A stretch of 59,419 nucleotides of DNA from the IMG/VR virus record IMGVR_UViG_3300008108_000072, positions 1 through 59,419 of that record; one strand, 5' to 3'. The translations under genes and the position numbers were made by a program. Origin of the DNA: a virus. Below the pieces are notes generated by a model. That model worked only from the letters and a program-made list of their open reading frames with translations, made no database searches and was not told the origin of the DNA. Below, piece after piece: positions 37,861 through 43,986 of this stretch; positions within the stretch are counted from its first letter, which is position 1, and every line of letters begins with the position of its first letter.

Positions 37861-38253
37861 TTATCGTGTTCTCTCTAGAAAGAATGCTACATTAACTGGA
37901 ATGTCTTCTCTACCAATAATTTCAAAAGATAACTCAACATCAAATCCATTTTCGTCAAAATTTGGAATAGTATCAACACTTAATACATTAATTCTTGGTT
38001 CGTATAATCTCAAAGTATTCTCAATTTCCGATGAAATCATACCAGCAGTACCATAATCAAGAGGTTCAAACAACATTGACGAAACAGAAGAACCTATATT
38101 TGCGTTAAAAAATCTTTCACCCTTATTAGTCAATAATAAATTCACAACAGCTTGCTTGATAGCAGCCTCATCCTTGGTGACGATTAGATCGCCAGTGATA
38201 GGATGAGGCTTAAATGTGATATTTAGATCTTTAAAGGTAAGAGTCTTTGCCAC
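37861..38253 (-). CDS. 25: Baseplate wedge subunit gp25
   Basis: 130 aa, close to T4 gp25 (132 aa). It has the GPW/gp25 signature: HPITGDLIVTKDEAAIKQAV, then LLLTNKGERFFNANIGSSV, then LRLYEPRINVLSVDTIP. gp25 sits at the core of the wedge bundle and contacts the sheath. A CATAAATA late motif lies 20 bp upstream. Confidence 0.94.
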   Translation of the reverse strand: MAKTLTFKDLNITFKPHPITGDLIVTKDEAAIKQAVVNLLLTNKGERFFNANIGSSVSSMLFEPLDYGTAGMISSEIENTLRLYEPRINVLSVDTIPNFDENGFDVELSFEIIGREDIPVNVAFFLERTR

Positions 38254-38272
38254 ACAAATAACTGTTTATTGT

Positions 38273-38280
38273 TATTTATG
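38273..38280 (-). promoter_or_regulatory. Late-promoter motif CATAAATA before gp25
   Basis: Minus-strand CATAAATA 20 bp upstream of the gp25 ATG at 38253. It would serve the gp25-gp6-gp7 unit. Confidence 0.55.
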
Positions 38281-38281
38281 T

Positions 38282-38473
38282 TTATTCCTCAAATCGCTCA
38301 ACGAAATCATCGAACCCATTTGCCCCACCACATGGGCGTGAGAGGCGATCATTTGGAACTTGATACTGCTTCATTCTAGCTCTTCTTAAATGCTTTTCTG
38401 AAGCAAGGTCTGAAATCAGAGTCATACCTGATTTAATAAAGGCATCACTTTTATCTACTGGACTGTTAGCCAT
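38282..38473 (-). CDS. Cyanophage hypothetical, 63 aa
   Basis: The open frame runs back to 38545, but the ATG at 38473 has a GGAG seven bases upstream and gives MANSPVDKSDAFIKSGMTLI. The second half (RRARMKQYQVPNDRLSRP) is basic and ends GFDDFVERFEE. It precedes gp25 in the same direction and lies just past a strong terminator. The function is unknown. Confidence 0.6.
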   Translation of the reverse strand: MANSPVDKSDAFIKSGMTLISDLASEKHLRRARMKQYQVPNDRLSRPCGGANGFDDFVERFEE

Positions 38474-38544
38474 CTGTTTTCTCCAATAAGGTTTAAACAG
38501 AACTTTTAAAGGGGTTGCTATCCCTTCCATACTATTTAATCCCA

Positions 38545-38567
38545 ATAAAAAAGCGGCTTACGCCGCT
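38545..38567 (-). terminator. Intrinsic terminator after the 47-aa basic gene
   Basis: The minus strand has stem AGCGGC, loop GTAA, stem GCCGCT, then a run of six or more T. It lies 7 bp past the stop of the gene at 38574-38717 and separates it from the gene starting at 38473. Confidence 0.88.
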
Positions 38568-38573
38568 GTAATA

Positions 38574-38717
38574 TTAGTTGCCTTGACCACGATACCTTTT
38601 ACGAGCATTGTTTCGACTGGTGGCAGCATACTTTGTGTGCTTCCCAGCTCCCTGACGGGACTTCTTGGGTTTGGACTCAATTTGGTTTGCCCCAGTAAAC
38701 GAAGGACGCTTTGCCAT
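38574..38717 (-). CDS. Small highly basic protein, 47 aa
   Basis: ATG at 38717 and TAA at 38574. It begins MAKRPSFTGANQIESKPKKS and ends RNNARKRYRGQGN. About a third of the residues are Lys or Arg, and there is no acidic patch, so nucleic-acid binding is likely. Very similar short basic proteins lie beside baseplate genes in many T4-like cyanophages. Its function is not established. Confidence 0.72.
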   Translation of the reverse strand: MAKRPSFTGANQIESKPKKSRQGAGKHTKYAATSRNNARKRYRGQGN

Positions 38718-38752
38718 GTGTGTTATCCGTAAACTACCAGACCATTATAGCA

Positions 38753-39121
38753 CTACTTAGCCGAATTGGCAACAAAGAGCTTGGGATAGCTGAACGGTAT
38801 TGTCAGTGGTCTATCAGTGCCTGCTAGTTGGCAGAGATCCCCCTGAACCAACGCTGGGAACCGATTGAAAAAGACAGATTTATTCACTTTGTTCACAAGT
38901 ACTCTAATGCCTGGTTGGCATGGTGCTGGGATGGCTGGGTTGATCTTCACCCCGACCACTGGAGTGGGCGTCAGAGCGGCGTGTGAGAACTTTAGAGGCT
39001 GGCTATCATAAAAGATACCTACGGCAGGCTGGACGCCCGTTCCGAGGGGTTCTGGAGGGTATGAGCAGTTGCCATCGGTAGATACCGTGTCAATTGTGTC
39101 TGGTCCTACAAGTAAAGGCAT
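38753..39121 (-). CDS. PAAR-like spike-tip protein (T4 gp5.4 analogue)
   Basis: 122 aa. The C-terminal part (FNRFPALVQGDLCQLAGTDR, then PLTIPFSYPKLFVANSAK) has the turn pattern and conserved GD and P positions of PAAR-repeat spike tips. Upstream there are many Pro and Val residues in short strands. In T4, gp5.4 caps the central spike and its gene lies between gene 5 and gene 6, which is close to the position here. PAAR zinc ligands (three His and one Cys) are not fully clear, so this is a probable rather than certain call. Confidence 0.55.
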   Translation of the reverse strand: MPLLVGPDTIDTVSTDGNCSYPPEPLGTGVQPAVGIFYDSQPLKFSHAALTPTPVVGVKINPAIPAPCQPGIRVLVNKVNKSVFFNRFPALVQGDLCQLAGTDRPLTIPFSYPKLFVANSAK

Positions 39122-39122
39122 T

Positions 39123-39308
39123 TTAATTTTTTTCTAGCTCTTTTAGTCTTTTGTCTACCTCATCCAGGTACTGAACGATGTTTACATGTTCGGTTTCACC
39201 TGGAGGGCGATACATTAATCTAAATGGAATGGGAAGCTGATTTAGCTTCTCTTCCATTCTCTTCACCTTAGTCTCTAATAAACTCAGCCTCTGGATCAAG
39301 TCGTCCAT
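39123..39308 (-). CDS. Small coiled-coil protein, 61 aa
   Basis: Two heptad stretches (LIQRLSLLETKVKRMEEKLN and LDEVDKRLKELEKN) flank a short loop with PPGETEHVN. The stop abuts the start of the PAAR-like gene, and the start overlaps the preceding gene by 41 bp. The arrangement suggests an assembly or virion role in the central spike, which is inference only. Confidence 0.62.
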   Translation of the reverse strand: MDDLIQRLSLLETKVKRMEEKLNQLPIPFRLMYRPPGETEHVNIVQYLDEVDKRLKELEKN

Positions 39309-39492
39309 TTTCAGATACCCTCTCTTTTTTAATCATGTCATCATAGATTGTCTCAACGTCAATCTCAGGTCTCATCCCAGCATAGTAGTCTGTTGCTAGG
39401 GTTTCGATGGTGTCAGCGAATTGATTGAAGTCATCAAAGCGTTGCTCTTTTAGAGTACCATCTGATGTTTTGTAAGTAATTTTGTGTTCCAT
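39268..39492 (-). CDS. Cyanophage hypothetical, 74 aa
   Basis: The protein opens with a beta hairpin (MEHKITYKTSDGTLKEQRFD) followed by a helix (FNQFADTIETLATDYYAG) and an acidic tail. It is the first gene of the tail module after the AT-rich gap. I recognise no domain. The ATG is preceded by a run of A and T without a strong ribosome site. Confidence 0.6.
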   Translation of the reverse strand: MEHKITYKTSDGTLKEQRFDDFNQFADTIETLATDYYAGMRPEIDVETIYDDMIKKERVSENGRLDPEAEFIRD

Positions 39493-40018
39493 CGGGGTTT
39501 TTAACGAAAAATTTTCTGGGAAATTTTTTTAGAATTGGGGAATCTGGGATTTCAAATTCCTTTTAAGTATTTAGAGGGCTCTGGGAAACGTTTATAGCTT
39601 AGAAAGACGGTACTTTTTTGAATCGACCCCCCGCTCGGCGTTAATTATAATTAATTAACGATTACGATTAACTGCTAATTCTAATTACCTTCTAATCGTA
39701 TTTACTGCTTTATTCTTTATATCAATAACATTTATTTACTGGTTATTAATAATATCGAACAATCGTAAATACTGATTAATTCTAATTACTGTGTAATTAT
39801 ATTAAATTGATATTATTAATATAACTGTAAATATCAAAGTATTAATAATACTGTGTAATTGTAATTATTGAATAATAGTAATTATTCTGTAATCTATGTG
39901 TATCTGTATTAATATACATTGCTACATTTATTTGATTGTATAAAGAATAGCTAACTGTAAAAAAAGAGAAATAAAAAAGGGGGCAGGATTTGCCCCCCGT
40001 AAGTATAGCTAACTGTGC
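39493..40018 (-). other. Gene-free, very AT-rich region with short direct repeats
   Basis: No convincing ORF on either strand. From about 39640 to 39960 the sequence is almost all A and T. Contents: an 8-bp-arm palindrome (GTTAATTA-N4-TAATTAAC, near 39641-39660), a 13-bp direct repeat (TAATTCTAATTAC at 39676-39688 and 39777-39789) and a 12-bp direct repeat (TACTGTGTAATT at 39787-39798 and 39849-39860). It separates the late tail module from the accessory module. A replication or DNA-unwinding function is possible but unproved. Confidence 0.6.
39973..39997 (-). terminator. Intrinsic terminator after the 93-aa gene
   Basis: Minus-strand stem GGGGGCA, loop AATCC, stem TGCCCCC, followed by six T. 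It lies 22 bp past the stop at 40019, so it ends accessory-module transcription before the AT-rich gap. Confidence 0.9.
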
Positions 40019-40300
40019 TCAATCTTCAGTGAATTCGATAATCTGAAGATCCCCAACTTTCCTGCCCTTTGCTATCACTGAGCCGAGGGAGAATCCGAGA
40101 AGATCGGGTGATTTAAGAATTTCAGTTAGGTATACAACGTAGCGAGATGTAGCCTTGAAAGCGTATGCTTTCTCGTGGTTTGATTGAAATACAATCTCCA
40201 CCAGATCTTCGTCGATCTCGATGTTACGAATGGCGCTGGATTCGTCGATACTGAAAGTCCGAAAGATCGGGGCTTTTGTGATTTCGAAGGAAACAGACAT
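40019..40300 (-). CDS. KTSC-like small protein, 93 aa
   Basis: The protein reads ...FSIDESSAIRNIEIDEDLVE, then IVFQSNHEKAYAFKATSRYV, then a helix and LLGFSLGSVIAKGRKVGDL. The order (S/A-I strand, hydrophobic-x-F-x-S strand, aromatic turn, helix, G-x-x-hydrophobic end) parallels the KTSC-type gene at 44621-44848, and a few positions match directly (ID.S/T-AI, V.I.F.S, LQI). KTSC domains are small fold units of unknown, possibly nucleic-acid-related, function. A TACACT -10-like box lies 10 bp upstream, with no dyad. Confidence 0.55.
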   Translation of the reverse strand: MSVSFEITKAPIFRTFSIDESSAIRNIEIDEDLVEIVFQSNHEKAYAFKATSRYVVYLTEILKSPDLLGFSLGSVIAKGRKVGDLQIIEFTED

Positions 40301-40367
40301 TTCGAGAAAAGTGTAGAGAATGGGAGGGGGGCTGGAGTGCCCCCCCGTTGCTCGCTATCCTAGCAGA

Positions 40368-40664
40368 TCAGACGCTGCTGTTGCGGTTCTGTGCCCACTG
40401 GCTGAGGCGCTTGGTGCTCGCCTTGCTGAACACCCGATCGGTCTGGGTGATGGCGCCGTCGTCGTGGAGCACACGGTGGCGGTTGGCAGCCTTGGCACAT
40501 GCCTGGAGGGCACGGCGTCCCAGGCGGTCGCTCTGGGCGAGATTCAGCAGGAGGGTGGCACGGTGCCCACCGATCACACGGGGGCGCTCGATCAGCAGGT
40601 GGGCGACTCGCTCGGCGTCACCCAGGAAGGCGGCGAAGCGGGTGGAGGGGATGATGGGGAGCAT
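40368..40664 (-). CDS. Cyanophage hypothetical, 98 aa, in the GC-rich island
   Basis: The protein begins MLPIIPSTRFAAFLGDAERV and has an Arg-rich middle (IERPRVIGGHRATLLLNLAQ) and a basic C-terminus (STKRLSQWAQNRNSSV). It is served by the dyad promoter at 40711-40766, which supports it over the long plus-strand frames opposite. A GC hairpin (arms at 40326-40332 and 40339-40345) follows the stop. No domain recognised; nucleic-acid binding is possible from its charge. Confidence 0.6.
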   Translation of the reverse strand: MLPIIPSTRFAAFLGDAERVAHLLIERPRVIGGHRATLLLNLAQSDRLGRRALQACAKAANRHRVLHDDGAITQTDRVFSKASTKRLSQWAQNRNSSV

Positions 40665-40710
40665 CGGTCTCGGTTGGTGGTGGGGGGTCTCTGTCGCCCC
40701 CCGTGTCCTA

Positions 40711-40766
40711 ATTATAGCGGATCGGGGGTGGCTGTCGAGGGTCGGCAGCCAGTTCCCGAACTGGCA
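40711..40766 (-). promoter_or_regulatory. Dyad promoter for the 98-aa gene
   Basis: -10 TATAAT (40711-40716), 16-bp spacer, -35 TCGACA (40733-40738). Upstream is the dyad TGCCAG-N8-CTGGCT on the minus strand (40747-40766), the most symmetric of the set since GCCAGTTC/GAACTGGC is a perfect 8+2+8 palindrome. Confidence 0.75.
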
Positions 40767-40767
40767 C

Positions 40768-40941
40768 TCAGTGGCGGTCGGAGATGTTCCAGGTGCCGCT
40801 GTCGCTCCAGGAGGGGGCGGGGCGGAGACCCTGGCGGATCTCCTGGCGGCGCTGCTCCTCTGCCTGGAGCTGCTTCATGTAGGATGCCATCGCCATCTGG
40901 CAGGCGAGGTCTTGGCGGGCAGCTTCGTTGGTGATGAACAT
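40768..40941 (-). CDS. Small helical hypothetical, 57 aa
   Basis: ATG at 40941 and TGA at 40768. It begins MFITNEAARQDLACQMAMAS and has a charged helix (YMKQLQAEEQRRQEIRQGLR), ending WNISDRH. It was found by reading the GC-rich minus strand between two dyads: the stop touches the dyad of the next promoter, and its own dyad promoter lies at 40966-41022. This cassette placement is the main reason to believe it. Confidence 0.6.
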   Translation of the reverse strand: MFITNEAARQDLACQMAMASYMKQLQAEEQRRQEIRQGLRPAPSWSDSGTWNISDRH

Positions 40942-40965
40942 CGGGTGTCTGTGGTTGACTCTGGA

Positions 40966-41022
40966 ATTCTAGCGGGTCAGGGGAGCTGGCAGCTGCCAGG
41001 GAGGACACTGTTGTAAGTGGCA
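40966..41022 (-). promoter_or_regulatory. Dyad promoter for the 57-aa gene
   Basis: -10 TAGAAT (40966-40971) and dyad TGCCAC-N8-GTGTCC on the minus strand (41003-41022). No TTGACA-like -35 at the usual place. I predicted the dyad position from the -10 spacing of the other copies and then found it there. Confidence 0.6.
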
Positions 41023-41153
41023 CAGCGGCGCTCGGTGGCGGCGTTCACAGCACCCACGGTGTCAGCAGCGAACCCGATAGCAGCAGCACCCACAGCCCCG
41101 ATGGGAGCGTAGAGGGCAGCACCGAGGGAGAGCAGGGCGAGGGTCTTGAGCAT
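40977..41153 (-). CDS. Small exported or membrane protein, 58 aa
   Basis: ATG at 41153. The N-terminal 30 residues (MLKTLALLSLGAALYAPIGA and on) form a hydrophobic signal-like segment, and the rest contains two Cys (RRC, GSC) that could pair outside the cytoplasm. Its leader, AGTCAACCAACGACAGAGCC before the ATG, is identical to the leader of the GP88-like gene. The frame extends further upstream, but this leader match fixes the start. Confidence 0.6.
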   Translation of the reverse strand: MLKTLALLSLGAALYAPIGAVGAAAIGFAADTVGAVNAATERRCATYNSVLPGSCQLP

Positions 41154-41178
41154 GGCTCTGTCGTTGGTTGACTCTGGA

Positions 41179-41236
41179 ATTCTACCATGAGGTGGGGCAC
41201 CCACGGTGGTGCCCCTGTAACATTTCAGAACATCTC
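41179..41236 (-). promoter_or_regulatory. Degenerate dyad promoter for the 58-aa exported-type gene
   Basis: -10 TAGAAT (41179-41184) lies 26 bp before the ATG. The dyad place (41217-41236) holds only a weak match, and a GC hairpin GGGGCACC-N6-GGTGCCCC lies between. This is the poorest member of the set. Confidence 0.35.
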
Positions 41237-41500
41237 CCCGATGGGCATGATGTCGGGGGTGGGATCGTAACCCTCGAAAATCGCCTCTACGATCTCCTGG
41301 TGTGTACGCTGGGAGAGAATACCCTCCACAGCGATCTCCTCTGCCCATTCATAACAGCCACCAGTGAGAAAATCACAGGGGAGCATGTATGGGTGGGTTT
41401 GATCAAACAAATCCTCGATCTTGCCCAGTTCGGTGTTGATGTCGGTGGGAATCTCCCAGCCTTCGTCGATCTGAACGGTGTCGGTGAAAGCGTAGGTCAT
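41225..41500 (-). CDS. Acidic hypothetical, 91 aa
   Basis: The protein is strongly acidic (MTYAFTDTVQIDEGWEIPTD, then INTELGKIEDLFDQ) and has two Cys (LPCDFLTGGCYEW). It reads as one compact helical domain. A dyad promoter lies directly upstream at 41525-41582. I recognise no family. Acidic small phage proteins are often inhibitors or DNA mimics, but there is no direct sign of that here. Confidence 0.65.
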   Translation of the reverse strand: MTYAFTDTVQIDEGWEIPTDINTELGKIEDLFDQTHPYMLPCDFLTGGCYEWAEEIAVEGILSQRTHQEIVEAIFEGYDPTPDIMPIGEMF

Positions 41501-41524
41501 GGGGTGTCTGTGGTTGACTTGATC

Positions 41525-41582
41525 AGTCTACAGGGTGGGTGGGGGCATTGCTGCCCCCTGGTGGACAGTGCTCAGGCTGGCA
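41525..41582 (-). promoter_or_regulatory. Dyad promoter for the 91-aa gene
   Basis: -10 TAGACT (41525-41530), no TTGACA -35, dyad TGCCAG-N8-CTGTCC on the minus strand (41563-41582). The dyad overlaps the stop region of the GP88-like gene. A GGGGGCA-N4-TGCCCCC hairpin lies between -10 and dyad. Confidence 0.65.
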
Positions 41583-42300
41583 CAGCTGCCCGAACCTTCG
41601 CCTTCTGTACCTTACGGTTTGCCCTTGCTGCCTTGCCCCACTCGCTGCCCTTAGGCTGGGTGCCGTGTACCAGGAGAGCGAAGGGACCATCCTCAAAGCA
41701 GGAGCGATCCTTAACATCGACCTTGTAACCTGCTGCCACTGCTTGATCCTCAGTCATGAACACTTTAGCATAACGAGGGAACACACCTTCGTCGATCATG
41801 TGATCGAATTTGCCACCATAGGAGGCAGTGAAGTAGAAATTAGCAGGCAGCACCAAACCAACAAACAGTGGCAGATTCTTGCTGTAGCAGTAGAATTTGA
41901 TGCTAGGATTGGCGCTGGCAACTAACACCCAAGCGAGCAAATACTCAGGGGAGAAGAAATCACCAGACTCGTGAATTCTCACCTTCGTGATACGCTTAGT
42001 GAGATTCTTCTGGAGTTCGGTGTTGATGAGACCAGCACAGTTGCCCTCCTGGAGAGCTTCACGGATAGCCTTGAGGTTTGCTTGTCGTGCTTCATAAACT
42101 GGCGTGTACTGTACTTCAGAAGAAGCAGCAAAGCAGCGAAACTCAGTTTGAGGACCATCCCAAATCTTACGGTTTCCGTTAGAATCAATCCGAACCATTG
42201 AGAGGCACTTGTTAGCACCAGGGCAGGTTGTGCCAGCAGGCAGGTTGAAAATCAGGGTCTGCTTGTCGAGCTTGTCGTTGCCTTTGGAGAAGGTGAGCAT
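41572..42300 (-). CDS. GP88-like protein, 242 aa
   Basis: ATG at 42300 (MLTFSKGNDKLDKQTLIFNL). The sequence shows PAGTTCPGANKCLSMV (paired Cys), then FRCFAASSE, then VRIHESGDFFSPEYLLAWV, then SNPSIKFYCYSKNLP. This order, and in particular the HESGDFF motif, is what I associate with the 'gene product 88' family of mycobacteriophages and plasmids, whose function is unknown. The four Cys could bind metal. It has its own dyad promoter at 42326-42383 and the same leader as the exported-type gene at 41153. Confidence 0.6.
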   Translation of the reverse strand: MLTFSKGNDKLDKQTLIFNLPAGTTCPGANKCLSMVRIDSNGNRKIWDGPQTEFRCFAASSEVQYTPVYEARQANLKAIREALQEGNCAGLINTELQKNLTKRITKVRIHESGDFFSPEYLLAWVLVASANPSIKFYCYSKNLPLFVGLVLPANFYFTASYGGKFDHMIDEGVFPRYAKVFMTEDQAVAAGYKVDVKDRSCFEDGPFALLVHGTQPKGSEWGKAARANRKVQKAKVRAAVPA

Positions 42301-42325
42301 GGCTCTGTCGTTGGTTGACTTGATC

Positions 42326-42383
42326 AGTATAGGGGCAGGGTGGGGGCACTGTGGGGGTCGAGTGGACAGTGCCCCAGGTGGCA
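42326..42383 (-). promoter_or_regulatory. Dyad promoter for the GP88-like gene
   Basis: -10 TATACT (42326-42331). The -35 position reads CCACAG, not TTGACA. Dyad TGCCAC-N8-CTGTCC on the minus strand (42364-42383), with a 9-bp GC hairpin (GGGGCACTG/CAGTGCCCC) overlapping it. Confidence 0.65.
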
Positions 42384-42388
42384 CACCC

Positions 42389-42580
42389 TCAGAAGTCTAC
42401 AGCCCAGTCTGGGTCATTCTTTACAGCAACCCAGAAGAAATTCTTTCCATTGTGAGAACGAAGGAACACACGGTTCTCTTTAATTTGTTCCACAATACAC
42501 TCTGGGTTGCTGTTCATCAAGTTAGCGAATCTGTTCTTCGCTTTCTTGCTCTTAGGTGTGACAAAAGCGAGGTCAAACAT
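42389..42580 (-). CDS. Cyanophage conserved hypothetical, 63 aa
   Basis: ATG at 42580, one base inside the preceding stop (TGATG), so translation is coupled. It reads MFDLAFVTPKSKKAKNRFAN, then LMNSNPECIVEQ, and ends FFWVAVKNDPDWAVDF, a form I know from many T4-like cyanophages. It is basic at the N-terminus, with a beta-rich second half. Function unknown. Confidence 0.75.
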   Translation of the reverse strand: MFDLAFVTPKSKKAKNRFANLMNSNPECIVEQIKENRVFLRSHNGKNFFWVAVKNDPDWAVDF

Positions 42581-42759
42581 CACAGAACGTAGATACCGTG
42601 GGTGTTAAACAGTGTGGGTTGATTCTGTTGCCAACCCGTCATCATTTGCTGGAGTTGTTGTTGAGAATAGCGATTCAGAAAAGTATACTCAAACTCGGGT
42701 TTGTTATTCTGAATCCGAAGCATGTTCTGGATTGAGTTAATCAAACGTGAGCGAAGCAT
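42580..42759 (-). CDS. Small Gln/Asn-rich hypothetical, 59 aa
   Basis: ATG at 42759, TGA at 42580. Starts MLRSRLINSIQNMLRIQNNK and ends LFNTHGIYVL, with a Gln-rich middle (YSQQQLQQMMTGWQQNQ). It is the first gene of a two-gene unit with the 63-aa gene and follows the dyad promoter at 42782-42839 by 22 bp. No domain recognised. Confidence 0.65.
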   Translation of the reverse strand: MLRSRLINSIQNMLRIQNNKPEFEYTFLNRYSQQQLQQMMTGWQQNQPTLFNTHGIYVL

Positions 42760-42781
42760 TGTGTTTGTTTGAACTGTGTTC

Positions 42782-42839
42782 AGTATAGGGGGCAGGATGC
42801 CCCCCTGTGGGTGTTAGTGTGCCAGTTTAGATTCTGACA
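42782..42839 (-). promoter_or_regulatory. Dyad promoter for the 59/63-aa gene pair
   Basis: -10 TATACT (42782-42787). The -35 position reads CCACAG. Dyad TGTCAG-N8-CTGGCA on the minus strand (42820-42839) overlaps the 3' end of the upstream coding region. A GGGGGCA hairpin lies between. Confidence 0.65.
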
Positions 42840-43107
42840 CATCACATGCCCAATAGTAGGCACGTTCAGTGGTAGAACTCACAAACAGCAGCACACGTTG
42901 AGTATAACGAAGCAGGGTCTCTCGCCCGCCGTTGTTATACCAATCGCTGACACGGTTAGCAACCCAAACCGTGACGCCGACGATGAATCCAACCACCGTG
43001 GCGATTGTATAAAGAATCTGTTGGATGGTTTCGTTATTCTGAACCATCTCCATCAGTTCGTTATACTTTTCGACGATGGGGTTGTTGACAAGAATGGCGG
43101 TGTTCAT
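42814..43107 (-). CDS. Membrane protein with one transmembrane helix, 97 aa
   Basis: Residues 1-32 are polar and helical, 33-52 are hydrophobic (YTIATVVGFIVGVTVWVANR), and the rest is basic, then acidic, ending CDVSESKLAH. Single-pass topology is likely. It sits behind the dyad promoter at 43161-43217. No family recognised. Confidence 0.65.
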   Translation of the reverse strand: MNTAILVNNPIVEKYNELMEMVQNNETIQQILYTIATVVGFIVGVTVWVANRVSDWYNNGGRETLLRYTQRVLLFVSSTTERAYYWACDVSESKLAH

Positions 43108-43160
43108 TGTTGTTAAGAATTGGTTGGTGGGTTGAGTATACTTTCCTCAACCACACACCA

Positions 43161-43217
43161 AGAATAGCAACACCAGGGGCACCAGTCAAGGGGTAGTGGA
43201 CAGTTCACAAAGTGGCA
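43161..43217 (-). promoter_or_regulatory. Dyad promoter for the 97-aa membrane protein
   Basis: -10 TATTCT (43161-43166), 17-bp spacer, -35 TTGACT (43184-43189), dyad TGCCAC-N8-CTGTCC on the minus strand (43198-43217). Confidence 0.75.
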
Positions 43218-43241
43218 CACTAACACTTGACAAACACTAAA

Positions 43242-43269
43242 ATACCCTCTAGACTATACTAGAGGGTAT
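43242..43269 (-). terminator. Hairpin terminator candidate after the 42-aa gene
   Basis: Perfect 11-bp arms ATACCCTCTAG / CTAGAGGGTAT with a 6-nt loop (ACTATA). The minus strand continues TTTTAGTGTTTG, so termination is plausible; it could also act on the plus strand. Confidence 0.6.
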
Positions 43270-43275
43270 AATAAA

Positions 43276-43404
43276 CTACTCTTGAGTAGTATAATCTACT
43301 TCTGTTACTATACTATAATCATCATATTCTACTTCTTTATTCTTTATATCTTCTTCTTTCATTTCTTGTATAATATATTCTTGAAATGTTAATGTATTAG
43401 ACAT
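43276..43404 (-). CDS. Small acidic hypothetical, 42 aa
   Basis: ATG at 43404, TAG at 43276. It reads MSNTLTFQEYIIQEMKEEDI and is almost all charged or aromatic, ending VDYTTQE. It is followed by a hairpin terminator, and its leader holds the 19-bp inverted repeat at 43442-43490. The AT-rich composition contrasts with the GC-rich genes next to it. Function unknown. Confidence 0.55.
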   Translation of the reverse strand: MSNTLTFQEYIIQEMKEEDIKNKEVEYDDYSIVTEVDYTTQE

Positions 43405-43441
43405 AAAGATTATCCGTTAAAGTTTAATTTTTAATTATTTG

Positions 43442-43490
43442 AAAAAGTGAAAAATCTTAATTTTTGAGTTTTTAAGATTTTTCACTTTTT
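43442..43490 (-). repeat. Perfect 19-bp inverted repeat in an intergenic leader
   Basis: Arms 43442-43460 and 43472-43490 pair perfectly around an 11-nt loop. It lies after the stop at 43498 and before the start at 43404, so it is either a terminator or part of the next gene's leader. The loop motif AAACTCAAAAA also occurs in the leader at 44880-44983. Confidence 0.85.
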
Positions 43491-43497
43491 GAGATTT

Positions 43498-43674
43498 TCA
43501 GCTTTCCAACAATTCTGGATAATACTGATTTACCTCTTCCTTCAATTCTTCATCACTATACTTATCATAACCCTCTTGAAGATAGTCATAACACAGTGCC
43601 ATCACTGTCTTAAGATCCATGTCGTCCAACATCTGCTGAACCAATTGATCTTGGAGTTCCTGACGATCCATCAT
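43498..43674 (-). CDS. Cyanophage conserved helical protein, 58 aa
   Basis: Start chosen at the ATG (43674) that overlaps the preceding stop (ATGA). It reads MMDRQELQDQLVQQMLDDMD, then ALCYDYLQEGYDKYSDEELK, and ends VNQYYPELLES. I know this helical sequence from many marine cyanophages. Last of three coupled genes (43963 to 43498). Function unknown. Confidence 0.75.
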   Translation of the reverse strand: MMDRQELQDQLVQQMLDDMDLKTVMALCYDYLQEGYDKYSDEELKEEVNQYYPELLES

Positions 43675-43799
43675 TTCCGAAGGGGAGAGTTGAAGTAACG
43701 AGTGAAGCATAGCACCAGGATGATGCCAGTGGAGATGACACCGACCAGTCCGAGAACTGTCACAGCATCACCAGTAAAGTTGTAAGTGTCAACCATCAT
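43671..43799 (-). CDS. Small single-pass membrane protein, 42 aa
   Basis: ATG at 43799 overlapping the previous stop (ATGA), TGA at 43671. One hydrophobic helix (VTVLGLVGVISTGIILVLCF) with a short polar N-terminus and a basic end (TRYFNSPLRK). It is the size of small photosystem or cytochrome subunits, but the sequence does not match one I know. It is coupled to the genes on both sides. Confidence 0.65.
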   Translation of the reverse strand: MMVDTYNFTGDAVTVLGLVGVISTGIILVLCFTRYFNSPLRK

Positions 43800-43963
43800 A
43801 CATCATAACAAAGGTACATTGCTTTTTCATCTTCATACATGTCGATCTCAGATTCAGTCAGCCAAGGCAATGTCAGCATCATGTTGAAGAAATCAACTTG
43901 CCAACCATTCAGCATCATGATGTCGTCGTGACGAGCAATGATGTTGGTGTTGAAGTAATCCAT
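43796..43963 (-). CDS. Small acidic hypothetical, 55 aa
   Basis: ATG at 43963, TGA at 43796. It reads MDYFNTNIIARHDDIMMLNG, then FFNMMLTLPWLTE, and ends EKAMYLCYDV. It is the first gene of a three-gene coupled unit driven by the dyad promoter at 43987-44043. Function unknown. Confidence 0.65.
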   Translation of the reverse strand: MDYFNTNIIARHDDIMMLNGWQVDFFNMMLTLPWLTESEIDMYEDEKAMYLCYDV

Positions 43964-43986
43964 GTGGATTTCTCAGGTACAGATCA

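Noticed and set aside
40320-41016. Long plus-strand reading frames (204 and 222 aa) in the GC-rich island
   Set aside because: They overlap each other and the minus-strand genes, have low-complexity Gly/Arg/Ala composition, and no plus-strand promoter or conserved motif. High G+C makes long false frames likely.
41168-41925. Plus-strand frames of 186 and 128 aa
   Set aside because: They lie opposite the GP88-like and 91-aa genes, both of which have promoters and recognisable motifs.
43671-43799. 42-aa membrane protein as a small photosystem or cytochrome b6f subunit
   Set aside because: Its length fits, but its sequence does not match the PetM, PetN, PsbN or Hli forms I know.
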